DNA of 64,000 nt from contig JAOANR010000010.1 of assembly GCA_030278955.1 (NCBI GenBank), positions 13,127,086-13,191,085 of the forward strand, written 5' to 3'. Positions 44,125-56,400 of the stretch are shown piece by piece (the stretch's first letter is position 1; each line of letters starts with the position of its first letter). The notes under the pieces were generated by a model. It saw only the letters and a program-made list of their open reading frames with translations. It was not told the DNA's origin and made no database searches. A program made the position numbers and the translations under genes. The stretch is from Hygrophila difformis. Taxonomy: Eukaryota > Streptophyta > Magnoliopsida > Lamiales > Acanthaceae.

Positions 44125-47100
44125 TCACTGAATTGGAGTTAAGTCCAATTCGGGATAACGCCTCGCCATGCTTTCCTCTGTCTCCCAAGTAGCATCCTCT
44201 ACGCCATGTCTCGACCAAAGTACTTTCACCATTTTGATCACCTTATTGCGAAGTATCTTTTCTTTAGTGTCTAGAATCGCCACGGGGTATTCTTCGTATT
44301 CTAGGCTGTTATCCAACTCCACCTCCTCCGGTTGTATAATTTTGTTAGGATCCGAGATAAACTTCCTCAACTGAGAGACGTGGAAAACGTTGTGCACATT
44401 TCCCACCTCAGTTGGCAATTCTAACCGGTAAGCGACCTTCCCAATCTTTTTAGTGATCTCATAGGGGCCTATAAATCTGGTTCTCAGTTTCCCCTTCTTC
44501 CCAAATCGTCTCACGCCCCTCATGGGTGACACTCTCAAGAGTACCCAATCTCCAATCTCGAATTCAATGTCTCTCCTGGACAAATCAGCATAACTCTTCT
44601 GACGATCCTGAGCTTCCTTCATTCTGTCTCTGATCACACGTACCACTTCCGTGGTCTGTTCAATAAGTTCAGGACCCATCACCACTCGCTCTGAAGGATC
44701 ACTCCAACACAAGGGCGTCCTGCACTTTCTTCCGTATAAGGCCTCGAAAGGCGCCATACGTATACTCGCGTGATAGCTATTGTTGTAGGAGAACTCCACC
44801 AAAGGTAGATGTTCCTCCCACGATCCTTGAAAATCCATCACACACGCCCTCAACATATCCTCCAAGGTTCTAATGGTCCTTTCGGTCTGTCCATCAGTCT
44901 GAGGGTGCCACGCAGTACTCATACTGATCTGTGTCCCAAAGGCTGTCTGCACTTCCTTCCAGAACCTTGACAGGAATCTGGAATCTCTGTCGGAAATGAT
45001 TTCCCGAGGAATACCGAAACGTCTAACCACATGTTGGATGTAAGCGCCAGTCAACTGTTGCATGCTCCAGTTCAATCTCATTGGTATAAACACAGCACTC
45101 TTGGTTAGTCGGTCCACAACTACCCAAATAGTATCAAAACTGCTCCGTGTCTTGGGTAGCCCGGTGACAAAGTCCATAGCAATGGACTCCCATTTCCAAG
45201 TAGGAACATCCAAAGGTTGTAATAAGCCTGAAGGTCTCATGTGCTCGGCTTTCACCTTCTGGCAAGTGGAACACCTAGACACAAATTCTGCCACTTCCTT
45301 CTTCATGCCTTTCCACCAATAGTTTTGCCTCAAATCCTTGTACATCTTTACTGCTCCCGGATGTACGGAGTAAGGTGTGCAATGTGCTTCCTCCATAATT
45401 TTTCTTTTCAGCGCCTGATCTTTCGGAGGCACACACCAACGGTCCCCAAACTTGATCATATTCTTGCTATCAATCACAAAGCCTTCCGCTTTACCCTTAC
45501 GAATCTGAGCTTTCAAATGCATCATCTCTTGACTTACAGCTTGACTTAGTCTGAGTTCCTCGAGTAATGATGGCACCACCATCATAGCATTCAACCTCGC
45601 TATCGTGTCGTAAGGAACAACCACAATACCTTCCTTGTCCAACTCTTGCCTTAACTTCCAAGGGAGAGTAATTGAATTCAGTACATGTCCTTTCCTACTT
45701 AGTGCATCAGCCACCCGGTTGGCTTTCCCTTCTATGTACTGAATACTCGTGTCGTAGTCCTGCAAAAACTCTAACCACCTTCTTTGCCTACCGCTCATCT
45801 TATCTGCAGTGTAGAGACATTTAAGATTCTTATGATCCGAATAGATTTGACACTTGGCTCCGTAAAGATAATGCCTCCAAATTTTTAATGCATGTACGAC
45901 CGCTGCCATCTCCAGGTCGTGAGTCGGGTAATTCAGCTCGTGAGGCTTTAATTGTCTAGAGGCATATGCAATCACCTTGCCATACTGCATGAGCACACAC
46001 CCAAGTCCTCGATAAGATGCATCTGTGTATACCTCATATTCCCCCGATTCATCCGGTAACACTAGGACCGGAGCCTCTGTCACCTTCTTCTTCAGTAGAT
46101 CAAAAGCCTGCTGACAGTGCTCACTCCAATGAAATAATACATCCTTCCTCAATAACTGAGTCAAGGGTCGAGCAATGCTAGCGAACCCTTCAATGAACCT
46201 CCTGTAGTATCCCACCAATCCAAGGAAACTACGCACCTCACTGACATTAGTTGGAGGATTCCACTCCAACACCGCTTCGACCTTCGCGGGGTCTACTGAA
46301 ATTCCTTCGCCTGACACAATATGTCCAAGGAAAGCCACCTTATCCAACCAAAACTCACACTTCGAAAGTTTGGCATATAACTTGTGCTCCCTAAGCACCT
46401 GCAACACTGTCCTGAGATGTTCTTTGTGTGTCTTTACACTGGAAGAGTATACCAAAATGTCATCAATAAAGACAACCACACAAATGTCTAACCAAGGTTG
46501 AAAGACGCGATGCATCAAGTCCATAAAAACTGCTGGGGCATTAGTTAGCCCAAACGGCATCACTGTGAACTCGAAATGACCATACCGCGTTCGGAAAGCT
46601 GTCTTTTCACGATCTCCCTCTGCCACTCGAATCTGATGGTATCCTGATCTCAAGTCGATCTTAGAGAATGTGGATGCACCCTTCAGCTGGTCAAATAGGT
46701 CATCAATCCTCGGCAGTGGGTAACGGTTCTTAACTGTGATCTGATTGAGCCCCCGATAATCAATACACATCCGTAAGCTTCCGTCCTTCTTTTTGACAAA
46801 GATTACCGGTGCTCCCCAAGGCGAACTGCTAGGTTGAATGTATCCTTTATCAAGTAAATCCTTAAGCTGTTCCTTCAACTCCCTCAACTCGGCAGGAGCC
46901 ATTCGGTAAGGGGCCTTGGCAACTGGTGCCGCTCCCGGTACCAAGTCAATGACAAAATCTATCCCCCGGACAGGCGGAAATCCGGGTATCTCATCAGGGA
47001 ACACATCTGGAAACTCCGAGACAATAGAAATCTGAGTAATTGTCGAACTCGAGGGTGCTGGCGTCATCTCACGCACAGAACAAAAGTATACTGGATACCC

Positions 47101-47529
47101 TTTTCTAATTAAAGCTGCAAAAGTGACAGAAGATACCACTCGAATGTTAGGAGGGTAATAAATCACTTGCTCACCTTCTTCATCGGTGAAGGAAATCCTT
47201 GGTATCCCGCAGTCTAATCTGGCTCGGTACTTAGATAGCCAATCCATTCCCAAAATCACGTCAAAATCGGCCAAATCTAGCACCACTAGATTCGCTCTGA
47301 ACTCTCGCTCTTTGATGATTATCTGTGCATCGGGTTTAATCCACTGGCTTCGCATGAGGTCTCCCGAAGGTAGCGTAACAGGGAGTTGATAAGCCTCCAG
47401 TGGTCCCATATCATTATTGGTTACGAATTCCGATGATATAAATGAGCATGATGCACCCGAATCATATAAGGCATAAGCAGGCACATTATCAACTAGTATA
47501 GTACCTACGCATTTAATAACATAAGGCAC
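44125..47529 (-). CDS. pol: Gypsy pol polyprotein with chromodomain (Tekay-like)
   Basis: The open frame holds 1134 codons from an ATG at 47529, but that ATG probably lies inside an intron. The conserved part starts at [19 protein letters not shown] (protease, Asp near residue 23). Order follows Gypsy: RT ([30 protein letters not shown]), RNase H ([28 protein letters not shown]), integrase (zinc motif [31 protein letters not shown]), then a chromodomain ([34 protein letters not shown]). The chromodomain directs integration to particular chromatin. No stop or frameshift was seen. Gag lies upstream in the same frame. Confidence 0.9.
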   Translation of the reverse strand: MPYVIKCVGTILVDNVPAYALYDSGASCSFISSEFVTNNDMGPLEAYQLPVTLPSGDLMRSQWIKPDAQIIIKEREFRANLVVLDLADFDVILGMDWLSKYRARLDCGIPRISFTDEEGEQVIYYPPNIRVVSSVTFAALIRKGYPVYFCSVREMTPAPSSSTITQISIVSEFPDVFPDEIPGFPPVRGIDFVIDLVPGAAPVAKAPYRMAPAELRELKEQLKDLLDKGYIQPSSSPWGAPVIFVKKKDGSLRMCIDYRGLNQITVKNRYPLPRIDDLFDQLKGASTFSKIDLRSGYHQIRVAEGDREKTAFRTRYGHFEFTVMPFGLTNAPAVFMDLMHRVFQPWLDICVVVFIDDILVYSSSVKTHKEHLRTVLQVLREHKLYAKLSKCEFWLDKVAFLGHIVSGEGISVDPAKVEAVLEWNPPTNVSEVRSFLGLVGYYRRFIEGFASIARPLTQLLRKDVLFHWSEHCQQAFDLLKKKVTEAPVLVLPDESGEYEVYTDASYRGLGCVLMQYGKVIAYASRQLKPHELNYPTHDLEMAAVVHALKIWRHYLYGAKCQIYSDHKNLKCLYTADKMSGRQRRWLEFLQDYDTSIQYIEGKANRVADALSRKGHVLNSITLPWKLRQELDKEGIVVVPYDTIARLNAMMVVPSLLEELRLSQAVSQEMMHLKAQIRKGKAEGFVIDSKNMIKFGDRWCVPPKDQALKRKIMEEAHCTPYSVHPGAVKMYKDLRQNYWWKGMKKEVAEFVSRCSTCQKVKAEHMRPSGLLQPLDVPTWKWESIAMDFVTGLPKTRSSFDTIWVVVDRLTKSAVFIPMRLNWSMQQLTGAYIQHVVRRFGIPREIISDRDSRFLSRFWKEVQTAFGTQISMSTAWHPQTDGQTERTIRTLEDMLRACVMDFQGSWEEHLPLVEFSYNNSYHASIRMAPFEALYGRKCRTPLCWSDPSERVVMGPELIEQTTEVVRVIRDRMKEAQDRQKSYADLSRRDIEFEIGDWVLLRVSPMRGVRRFGKKGKLRTRFIGPYEITKKIGKVAYRLELPTEVGNVHNVFHVSQLRKFISDPNKIIQPEEVELDNSLEYEEYPVAILDTKEKILRNKVIKMVKVLWSRHGVEDATWETEESMARRYPELDLTPIQ

Positions 47530-47594
47530 TACTTGGGTACTTGTTACAGATGGTTAAGTCGATCAAGATTGAAGTTGAACAATAAACAACTTAC
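47505..47594 (-). other. Putative 90-nt spliceosomal intron between gag and pol
   Basis: On the minus strand, exon ...ATGACTG is followed by GTAAGTTGTT at 47594 and ends ...AAATGCGTAG at 47505, then GTACTATACTAG. Length 90 keeps frame. The segment contains the in-frame TGA (47565-47563) and TAA that otherwise separate gag from pol. Joining the exons gives VMTGTILV, the usual Gypsy sequence ahead of the protease. A CTTAAC branch-like word lies inside, about 50 nt before the acceptor. Confidence 0.7.
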
Positions 47595-48777
47595 CAGTCA
47601 TGACATCGTCTCGTCCATCTAGCTCAGCCCGCTCAATCACGTTGAGGCGGCCCCCACGGCCCTTCTGTGGTCCACGACCTCTGTCTGCACCTCGTCCACG
47701 CGACGCATTCCCACCAGACGCACCTGAAGTAGATCCTCCTACTTGACCTACCAACTGTGGGCAATGTGACCTCAAATGTCCTTGCTGTCCGCAATTCCAG
47801 CAATGGGGTCCGCTTCTATACGGTGGCTGTGCATAAGTCTGAGGCCTAGAGGTCCTTCCACCGCTTCTCGGCCTCATCTGCCTATGCTGGGGTCTACTCG
47901 GTCCCCCCGAATCTCTGCGACGAGCGGCCCACACGCGCTGCACATCAGTGCGAGCTCTCTCAATGAATAAAGCCTGATCATATGCTGAAGCTAAGCAGGC
48001 ATGTTGGTTGCTAAACCCAGTCCGGATCTCAGCCTTCAATCCATCCACAAACCTCGAAACCTTATCTTCCTCATCAGTAACTAGCATTGGTACGTATGAC
48101 ATGAGTTCCACAAAACGACCATAATACTCAGACACTGTCATATTTCCTGCTTGCTCTAGGTTGAGAAATTCCCTCTTTTTAACATTCATCATCTGTGTAG
48201 TGAAAAAGTGGGATCTCAAGGCATGACAGAAAACTTCCCATGAAAAGTTGGGTCTCGCCATAAGCTCATTCTTACACGACCTCCACCAATGGAGAGCTGG
48301 TCCAGCAAGATACTGCCGTCCCACTCTGACCTTCCAATCCTCTGGGCAGTCTATATTCTCGAAGATCTCCTCCATATGATAAATCCAATCAGTCAGAGCA
48401 ACCGGGCCTACTCCTCCACTAAAGACCGGCGGTTGATAATGCCTTGCTAAATGCACGTAATCCACGGGTCTGGGTGGTGGTTGCGCAGGTTGATTCGCCT
48501 GCCCCTGATACATCCCATGCATAGTATTAAACATATTTTGCATAAACTGAGGGTCAATGGGCATCTGCACAGGTGGCGGTGGTGGTGGTGGCACTGGTTC
48601 GTCCTCATGGTTCAGGTCATCCTCCACCTCTACAGGTTCCTCAATTGGAACATTTCCCCCATGATCATAGCCAAATCCACCATCCTCATGGTACTGTCCA
48701 CGACCCCCAATAACTGGCCCCTGATTCCTACGAGGCCTTCCCCTCCTCCCGGGCTCTCCACCCCTGCGCGGCGGCAT
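47563..48777 (-). CDS. gag: Gypsy gag (Tekay-like)
   Basis: About 404 residues from the ATG at 48777 (MPPRRGGEPGRRGR). An upstream in-frame ATG at 48813 is less likely because the Arg/Gly-rich start is typical of the family. Then come a Pro-rich linker, the Retrotrans_gag domain (DWIYHMEEIFENIDCPEDWK, LAGPALHWW, REFLNLEQAGNMTVSEYY, FVDGLKAEIRTGF) and one zinc knuckle CWNCGQQGHLRSHC. The unspliced reading ends at the TGA at 47565-47563, shortly after DDVMTG. The same frame resumes in pol after the proposed intron. Gag is the particle protein. Confidence 0.88.
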   Translation of the reverse strand: MPPRRGGEPGRRGRPRRNQGPVIGGRGQYHEDGGFGYDHGGNVPIEEPVEVEDDLNHEDEPVPPPPPPPVQMPIDPQFMQNMFNTMHGMYQGQANQPAQPPPRPVDYVHLARHYQPPVFSGGVGPVALTDWIYHMEEIFENIDCPEDWKVRVGRQYLAGPALHWWRSCKNELMARPNFSWEVFCHALRSHFFTTQMMNVKKREFLNLEQAGNMTVSEYYGRFVELMSYVPMLVTDEEDKVSRFVDGLKAEIRTGFSNQHACLASAYDQALFIERARTDVQRVWAARRRDSGGPSRPQHRQMRPRSGGRTSRPQTYAQPPYRSGPHCWNCGQQGHLRSHCPQLVGQVGGSTSGASGGNASRGRGADRGRGPQKGRGGRLNVIERAELDGRDDVMTGKLFIVQLQS

Positions 48778-49059
48778 CCTATATTCATAACGTAACGAGA
48801 TATTCAGTAACACTCTGAAAATAAGAATAATTCTTTACCGAACAACAATTATTATGTATAGAATTCCCGGAATATCCCCAAGGATTGATCCTGGTTTGAT
48901 TCACAAACCACAATCCACTCCTATAGGGCACACAGATAACCAAAAACAATGCAATCTACAAGAATATAAGCAGAACCAGATGCAATTCCTACACTATATG
49001 CTTTCCCCCACACATCTCACCACATGCTTGTGTTAGAATTCTAAGCACATACGAGCAGA

Positions 49060-49075
49060 CCTGGCTCTGATACCA
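49060..49075 (-). other. Primer-binding site of the Tekay-like element
   Basis: Minus strand TGGTATCAGAGCCAGG, two bases after the 5' LTR; initiator-Met type. Confidence 0.9.
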
Positions 49076-49077
49076 AA

Positions 49078-51755
49078 TGTAACGCCCCAAAAATTTAAAA
49101 CCAAATTTCTGAGACGTCACTGCCGTGTTACATCTCTTAAACTGTTGGCCAATCAATTTAAGATCAATAACACGTAGCCGAGTAACAGGAAGCCAATGAA
49201 TCATAATACAAATCCAGAAAGGAAACCTCACATCATAACAGACGTCCGGCTTACAAGCCTTATTCATGCGACATAACAGTCGACATAACTGTCTCATCTC
49301 AACCTGTCAGAGATGTCAAGTAAAACTCAAGACATAACATAGTGTACCGATTGGTACCACAAGCAGTACGAGACAAGATAATAGAGTCATAGCATATTAT
49401 TCAAGACAACACATAAGTCCACAACATGCTAATGCATCTCTAGGTAGATCACTCATCCCCAAACCCCACATCGTGCTCAGGCTCTGCGTCCTCCCCGGGA
49501 ATATCTATACATAAAAACATAGCAAGGGTCAGTACAAGGTACTGAGCAAGAATAGAAGAATCGGCATAAGGGGAAACAAGAATTAACTTGATTCCCTAGA
49601 AGTATATTTATACAAATAGGTGGAGAGATATTCCGTTTTAAAACATTTGTTAGGCATAACATAAAAATTGAGCAGAGCAAATAAGTAAACATCACACCGT
49701 CCCATACCGGTGCTTCAACCACAGCAAATAAGATGAATGATGGATGATGAGATGAAATGTTATGACCTAAAATGTCTATCTACCCTAAATGCAACACATA
49801 AGCATGTCTAGCGCGCACCTAGGTACCATGGTCGGTATTCCCTCCCATATAAGGGTCCACACCCCTTAATGGTCGAGAGACATACCCACAGTGCCCCCGC
49901 CGCGGACACTAACAGCTGAGATCGTGGCTTACGGCAAGCGGGTCAGGCTAAGGGTCATGAGCCCTTTCTAGCCAAATTCAGACTAGGATATAAATCCTTT
50001 TCAGTCTCAATGCTTCTGGGTAGCGATCCCACTATGCCCCTCATCGGATACCGATTTGTAAGCATAGCGTATCCTACCGTCGTGGCATTTCATATCATCA
50101 CAGATATTCACATATCATCACAGATATTCACATATCATCACAGATATTCACATATCATCACAGATATTCACATATCATCACAGATATTCAGATATCATCA
50201 CAGATATTCAGATATCATCACAGATATCCACATATCATCACAGATATTCAGATATCATCACAGATATCAAGATTCAATTCAATCACACGTCCATGCGTAA
50301 ACCAACGTATCAGGACATAATAAACAACTCGTCTCGAGTTAAGTATAATCCGGGGTATGCCAAGTCCCACATATCGGCATCATCATATATTCAGATTCAA
50401 TTCCACACATGTCAATACGTAAATTACGTGTCATGACAAAATAAACAACTCATCGCGAGTTAACTGTCAAGGGTGTGCCAAGTCCCACATATCGGCACCA
50501 ACTCTCACATCAACATAGAAGCGAATCAAGACTCGATCTCAACTAAGGCATAGTAGATCACCGCTAATCGCAACTAGGTTCATAGATTGTGAGCATAATG
50601 ATAGTTATGGCATGCTAGAAGCATAAGAAGAACTAAGGAAACACGAAGGACGAAGAATCGGAAAACGAGCGAACGAATCGCGCGGGCAGGGGAGCCCGCG
50701 CGCACCCGGCGCGGTTTTCTCAAGGAGAGCGCGCCGGCCCCGCGCCAAAGACGCAGGTCGCGTCGTTCGTGTCTCCGCGCGCTGCCCGCGCGGTTTTCGT
50801 GGAAAAGGCGCGCCAACTGCGCGCCGTCCTGACAAGGACGTCGTTGACGTTCTTCTCACGCGCTGCCCACGCGCTTTTTGGCTAAAGGGCGCGCCAAGAG
50901 CGCGCCGACACATCAGAAATGATGGAAATGGCGATTTCCGGCCATTCCACCGATTATGCCCCCATTTAGGCCTATCTCTACCCTTGCCTGGTATTGAGAT
51001 GATCCAAACTCTTATAATACAGCTCCCCAACGCCTCCAAACACCAATACCAAGCTACATAACAAGAAATCAAGCTCCAAACATCAAAATTCATCCAAGAA
51101 CATGATTTCATCATCATGAAACCATTTGAAGCTCTAAAACTGAAATCAACAACACCAAAATGGTCTCAAGTACTAACCTTAGCTTCCTTCAACACTAATT
51201 CAGCTTCCAAACAAGAATCCAAGCTTCAATTCAACACCAAAAGCAAGAATTTCTACAAACACCCAATTTTCGTCACCAACTTTCATCACCCCAAAACTCA
51301 CTCAAACATCATCAAAATCAAGTGTAGAAACTAGGAAAATACTTACCAAAGCTTACATAAGAAATCCCCCAACTTGATTTGAGGAAGAAAACACCAATTC
51401 CAAGCCAAAATGAAGAATCCTATCTTCACCGAGAGGGAGTGACGGGAATGAGGGATGATGATGATGAAATGGGGTTTCCCAATGCCCAAATCAGATTTTT
51501 GAAGGGTTAAAATGGATCCGGGTCGGGTCACGGGTCTCGGGTCGGGTCGGAATGTGGGTTAAAAGAGTTACACCACTTGTCTTGACCACATTGCACCCGT
51601 TTGAGCGCTTGACTCTTATTATCTTGTGAGTTGAACTCACTTATTCCCCCACTTAAATCTTCATTTCCTACAAAATAATCCACACACCAAGTCTTTTGTT
51701 AATTAACCATAACTAAATTAAATTAATTATGAGTTAATTAAATCGGGGTGTTACA
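49078..51755 (-). repeat. 5' LTR of the Tekay-like element
   Basis: 2678 bp. Differs from the 3' LTR by two extra 20-bp units (nine copies at 50092-50271) and scattered substitutions. Confidence 0.92.
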
Positions 51756-51760
51756 GGCTT

Positions 51761-52020
51761 AATGGTCAATTAATAATTTCCAACTTAATAGTTGGGGTTG
51801 ATTTCAACCTGGCTCATTATATCTAACATTCATCTTTATAATTTGTGTATTTGGAATCCCACACACTCGAATGTTTAGGAAAAAAAAATTCTTATCCATA
51901 TATGAGGGTGAAACCGAACCGGACCCACATATAATGTACCTTATTTGACAGCAAATGTAAACTGAATTAATAATTGCTATTTACTTATAATTTTGTTTTA
52001 GAATCAATAAACTTTTTACT
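51761..52020. other. AT-rich spacer
   Basis: No gene or repeat recognised. A 19-base word AATTCTTATCCATATATGA near 51888 also occurs left of the Tekay-like element near 41388. Confidence 0.4.
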
Positions 52021-52022
52021 TA

Positions 52023-52282
52023 CTTCCTCTGTTCTCATATAAGTGCTACACTTCTGCATTTCACGCAGTCCAATACACATTTTTAAATGTTTATAACTCA
52101 AACTGTATATAAGTAAAAATTATGAAAATTTGATATTCTAAAACTACTTGATTAGACGAATCTAACAAGATCTCACTTGACTATGTTTTATCTTATAGAA
52201 CTATGTTAAAAAATTTAATCAAAGTTACTCAATGAATAGTTGTTACTATGCAAATGGAGCACTTAAATGAGAACGGAGGAAG
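52023..52282. mobile_element. Stowaway-like MITE, copy 1
   Basis: About 260 bp between TA dinucleotides (52021-52022, 52283-52284). Inverted ends are CTTCCTCTGTTCTCAT...GC and GCACTTAAATGAGAACGGAGGAAG, AT-rich interior. Shares CACGCAGTCCAAT and GACGAATCTAACAAGATC with the copy at 54238. Confidence 0.75.
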
Positions 52283-52284
52283 TA

Positions 52285-54237
52285 CTTATCAAATGCAGTT
52301 CACATGAGTAGTATGAGGCTTTATCCAGATTAAGCAAAGATCTCGAGTTCGAGTATTTGTGTATACAGAGTTCTTTTTTGGGAGATACTGTACAACCCTT
52401 GGATGCCCACCAGATCATTGAGGGATTAGCCTTAGATCTAATGAGACATGGAGATATCCAATGATTCACAATAAACTTTTACTAGGCTATGACGACTTGC
52501 ACAAGTGCTTAAATCTCATATATTCCATGTTCGATTCGATTCTCTGCCAATAATAATAATAAAAGTAATAAATTTTAACATGCCAAATCCTTTATGTGAG
52601 ATTGAATACTAACATAGACCAGAGTAGCCAGAGATGGTTCTATATGTGAGATCAAGGGAGAGTCCTATTCATATAAATAACTTTCTTTTTTAGGAGTCGA
52701 AGCTAGACAAAGGGTGGTGGGAACCCATGCCACACAAATTAAAAAGTGATAAAGGGGATGGATAGGGGGTTAGGTGGGGAATCGAATTTCTAACCATAAG
52801 GTTGGAAAGTATAGGCTGTTAGTTCTCATCCCCTGGAAATAGGGATTTTTTTTTTTTTTTTTTTTTTGTTTTTCTTTCTTGGGCTTCATACGTAGACATG
52901 TAATATGGCCTTTGGGTGGGTTTTCCCCATAGGCTGATTAGTTTGGTTGGACTCTATGGCACCCTTTGGGCCTTGTATCCCTGCGGTCCAAACCACGCGC
53001 TTTTAGAATATTCGAAATATTTGAATTTATTTATTTATTTATTTTTTCAATGAAATTTTCAATACGTCAAATTTATATGTTTAGAGACTTGATTCAGTTC
53101 AGCCGTAGGGCTTATCCGATTCCGCATTTAACCAACCCTTCTCGGCTCCGGGAAGCTGAGATTGCTATGCCTATGATGACTCATTCGTAACATTATCTTC
53201 TTCAAGTGGAGGGGAAACATCTTAATTATTTTAGAATATGCTGGGTATCCTTAAGGTACATTGGATTCAATACTAATCACTCTAGTATCTGGTGCACAAT
53301 GAAAGAATGTATCACCCAAAACAAAATTCTCCATACACAAAGACTCGAACCGGAAAACATCCTAAATTTGAACTAGATATTATGGAATATTGAATATTTT
53401 AGAATTGGTAGTATTAGGATTTTTTTTTTTTTTTAAACTTGTTGTAATGTGATTTGTGAAATTTTCAAAAAAAAAAAATGAAAATTTATGACATTTTAAA
53501 ATATTGGATAACCGAATATTTTTGGAGGATCCGATAGAGACGGGCTAAATCCACTTTGGTCGCAGAGTCTTCTTTTTTCTTTTCCTCTCTACATTTTTTT
53601 TTAGCTGTACCCAGTATCCTTAAGCCAACGGATCTGGTGGACATTGAAGGGTTATCTCTCCAAAAACAAAATTCTGCATCGAATCCGAGACCTTCACTTA
53701 AGCTGCCAGAGCTCCATACTACTCAAGTCAACTGCATATAGTTTTCCTCTCTACATTTAATCCCATATATTTTGAAATTTTAAATTTTTTTTTGTCTCAT
53801 TAGATAATTATTTTTTCAGTTTTAGTCAATCGGTCTATTTATTCTTTTAACAAAATATTTATACATGGTCAATGTGCAATTTTCAAGATTTTTTTATTTA
53901 TAAATTGTCCACAATCTAATGAATAATTCATACTCATTTAACTAAACTGAAATTTATTTATTTGTAACAAATAATATTATTATGATCAATTCAATAGAAA
54001 AATAATATTATTTATTAAGTAATATTAATTATAAAGCGGTGGACTAAAAATAGAAAAATAATTATCAAATGAAACCAAAAATAAAATTTTAAACGTGGTA
54101 CCAAATATATGAGAAAATAAGCTACAAGATAAAAGAAAAATAAATAAATTAAATTTAGCCAGGAGAAAGACATACTTTGAGCTAAATTTTAAGCATGTAT
54201 ACAGGACGATCATAAGTCATAACGAAGGATAATAAAT
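52285..54237. other. Intergenic region with old repeat debris
   Basis: Low-complexity and degenerate sequence with poly-T runs near 52849 and 53420. Two weakly similar segments (about 53230-53350 and 53600-53720) share GGGTATCCTTAAG-type and ACAAAATTCT words and are probably an old short interspersed repeat. No gene supported. Confidence 0.45.
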
Positions 54238-54495
54238 CTGCTCCGTTTTTTAAAGATAGCTACGGACCCACTCAGCACGCAGTCCAATGCACATTTTAAA
54301 AATTAATAATTCAAATTCTATACATGTAAAAATTCTAAAAGTTCGATATTTAAAATCTACAAGACAAGACGAATCTAACAAGATCACACTTGGCTATATT
54401 TTAACTTGTATAACCATGAGAAAACTTTAAGTCAAAGTATATAAGTGAACAGTACCCATTAGTAAACAGTAGCTAACAAAAAAAACGGAGGGAGT
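54238..54495. mobile_element. Stowaway-like MITE, copy 2
   Basis: About 258 bp, ends TGCTCCGTTTTTTAAAGATAGCTAC and its imperfect inverse ending AACGGAGGGAG. The interior is homologous to 52023-52282. Confidence 0.65.
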
Positions 54496-55252
54496 CTAAT
54501 ATAGATTAAAGAAATTAAAATCTTTTTTTTAAAAAAAAAAAGAAAAAGAAAAAAGAAATAAAGAAACTGCAGCATCCTGGGCAACTCCAAATTCCAACAT
54601 TCCATGCATGCGCGTGCACCACTTTCTAATTCAATGTTATTTTTGTGCATGTATCCATATCCATCCCACTCTCACATAAATACCAAATTCCCTGCCAGGT
54701 AGGGTAATAAATTTGTTACCCTACCCCTTACAAATAGAATAGGTATGAGTACTCCCCTGTTTATTCTGCTGACTCATCAGTAGGGTCTGAATACAGTATG
54801 GATGTAGTAGGCATTTATTAATGTGGTGGATGTAATAAGATTTCAGTAGTAGTAATTAAGAAGACGTCGATTGATCAATTTGTTGTGTAATTGTCTGAAT
54901 CCTTTTAATTTTGGAACATTCCATTTTGTCATCCCCTTTTGTTTTCGAGAGTAACCCAGTTTCCCATTCCCATTAGCAGCCACATTTTTATAAATACACT
55001 GCCGGAGGGAGGTTTCTGTTTTCGTCGCCGCCTTGGTCGTGATTGTACTTCTACCCAAGTGGAGACCACCACTCGCTGCCGTGCTTAATATTTTCCTATG
55101 TACTACTACTATAAGAAACGAAACAAGAGGCGATTTGAGTATGACATAATAAATCTGCAACTTACTTTATTAGAAACGAAATAAAACCACAATATATCAT
55201 CACACATACGGCATAAATTTCCATGGAGAAATTAACCTTATTGCCCCCACAT
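54496..55252. other. Region 3' of PG2, no gene recognised
   Basis: Includes an A-rich tract (54525-54560). An 84-codon minus-strand frame at about 55094-54843 has no recognised domain and is possibly part of the PG2 3' end. Confidence 0.4.
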
Positions 55253-55702
55253 TTAGACAACATATCCAACTTCATTATTTATATTTTGATTGTTTGTTCT
55301 TTCTCCCGCCAAGAAGTCCGTTTTGTTTGTCCAAATAATATTATTATTCATCAGGTGGTGGTGATCATCATCACGATTCTTCAGCACGCAGCTACTCAAA
55401 TCAGGGTTTCTAATATTTGTGGTCTGTCCTTTAACATTAGTGCAAATGGCCTTGTTGGGATAGTCTGCGCCCGCCGGCACTATGTTGATCTGGTCCAGTA
55501 TAATGTCCTCACACGCAACCGTCTTGCTGCAGTTTAGGGTGACCGAAGCCTGCCTGCACGCCGACGTTCCAAGTATTCCGTAGTACCTCACATTACTAAT
55601 CTTCACTGCCGATGCCTGAAAAACAAGCAAGCAAGGAATAATAATGTGGTCATTTGAAAAATGACGGACCATATATGGGAAACCCACTGTGACACACCTA
55701 TA

Positions 55703-55704
55703 GG

Positions 55705-55738
<34 letters not shown>
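55703..55738. repeat. (TA)n microsatellite at a PG2 splice donor
   Basis: The intron between the last two PG2 exons begins GTATATATAT and remains TA dinucleotides for about 35 bases. Confidence 0.85.
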
Positions 55739-55742
<4 letters not shown>

Positions 55743-55909
55743 TCTTCACAATTGGAGCCCGCAGGGCAATAATACTGGTCGATTAATACAGGATTGTTGG
55801 TTTCGACAAATTCGATGCTTGAGTAGGTAATGTCTTTGGCGAATCCTGAGCCGCCCTGTATGTAACAATAAAGGAATTAATGAAACCAAACACACCCATA
55901 ATCCTTTAT

Positions 55910-56400
55910 TGTAGGTGTGTGGGGTGAAATTTCACATATAATATTTTTTTGCAAAATTTCCATCGAAATTTCGTCCGGAACTCGATATTTCTCGAAATTT
56001 AAACGAAATTTCCCGAATATTTTTTTTAAAAATATATATTTTTTAATTTTAAAAATATCTTTTTTTAAAAAAAAATTAAAAATTAAAAATATTTATGTTT
56101 CGACGCATATTGATTGTGTCAATCAATTAACTTGTTTTTATCGATTTTAAGTCAAAATTTTCTCACTTAACATGGTGTATGGTATCAAATTACCAACAAT
56201 ATTAACAGCATGTTATATCATTGATTGATTATTGTTAGCATATTACTAATTATATAGCAATAAAGGTGGTGAATTTTGGAATATCTCTATTTTCATCCTC
56301 TCGGGATCTCGATGTTGTTTTCAACAAAAATTACAAATGTCTCCGAAATTTTCAGAAATTTAAATGTCCGATATAGACACCGATATTGAAACCTTGGTTA
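55910..56400. other. Repeat-like segment in a PG2 intron
   Basis: Several CGAAATTTC/GAAATTTCG palindromic words (55930-56010, again near 56340) and A/T runs. It looks like a transposon-derived insert, family unknown. Confidence 0.4.

Larger units (their letters stand above)
41427..51755 (-). mobile_element. Tekay/Del-type chromovirus Gypsy element (probably intact)
   Basis: 10329 bp on the minus strand, target duplication GGCTT (41422-41426 and 51756-51760). The 5' LTR is 49078-51755 and the 3' LTR 41427-44064. They differ by about ten substitutions and two copies of a 20-bp repeat. An initiator-Met primer site, gag, pol with C-terminal chromodomain and a purine tract are all present. Chromodomain plus LTRs longer than 2.5 kb fit Tekay/Del. 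Both coding parts are open except for the 90-nt segment between them that looks like an intron. Confidence 0.93.

Noticed and set aside
44168..44374. Plus-strand frames across 44168-48795
   Set aside because: They are shadows of the minus-strand gag and pol.
47529..47529. ATG at 47529 as an independent start of Gypsy pol
   Set aside because: It falls inside the proposed intron, and the conserved protein begins after it at GTILV. Reinitiation after gag cannot be excluded without RNA data.
41388..51906. 19-base word flanking both sides of the Tekay-like element (near 41388 and 51888) as a larger duplication
   Set aside because: The true target duplication is GGCTT at the LTR edges. The longer word is off by different distances and its surroundings do not match.
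53556..53741. tRNA-derived SINE on the minus strand
   Set aside because: Box-B-like GGATTCGATGC and an A-rich end are present, but the box A candidate is too close and no target duplication was found. Kept only as old repeat debris.
55917..56150. 77-codon plus-strand frame in a PG2 intron
   Set aside because: Low-complexity Lys/Phe/Ile sequence from A/T runs inside a recognised intron.
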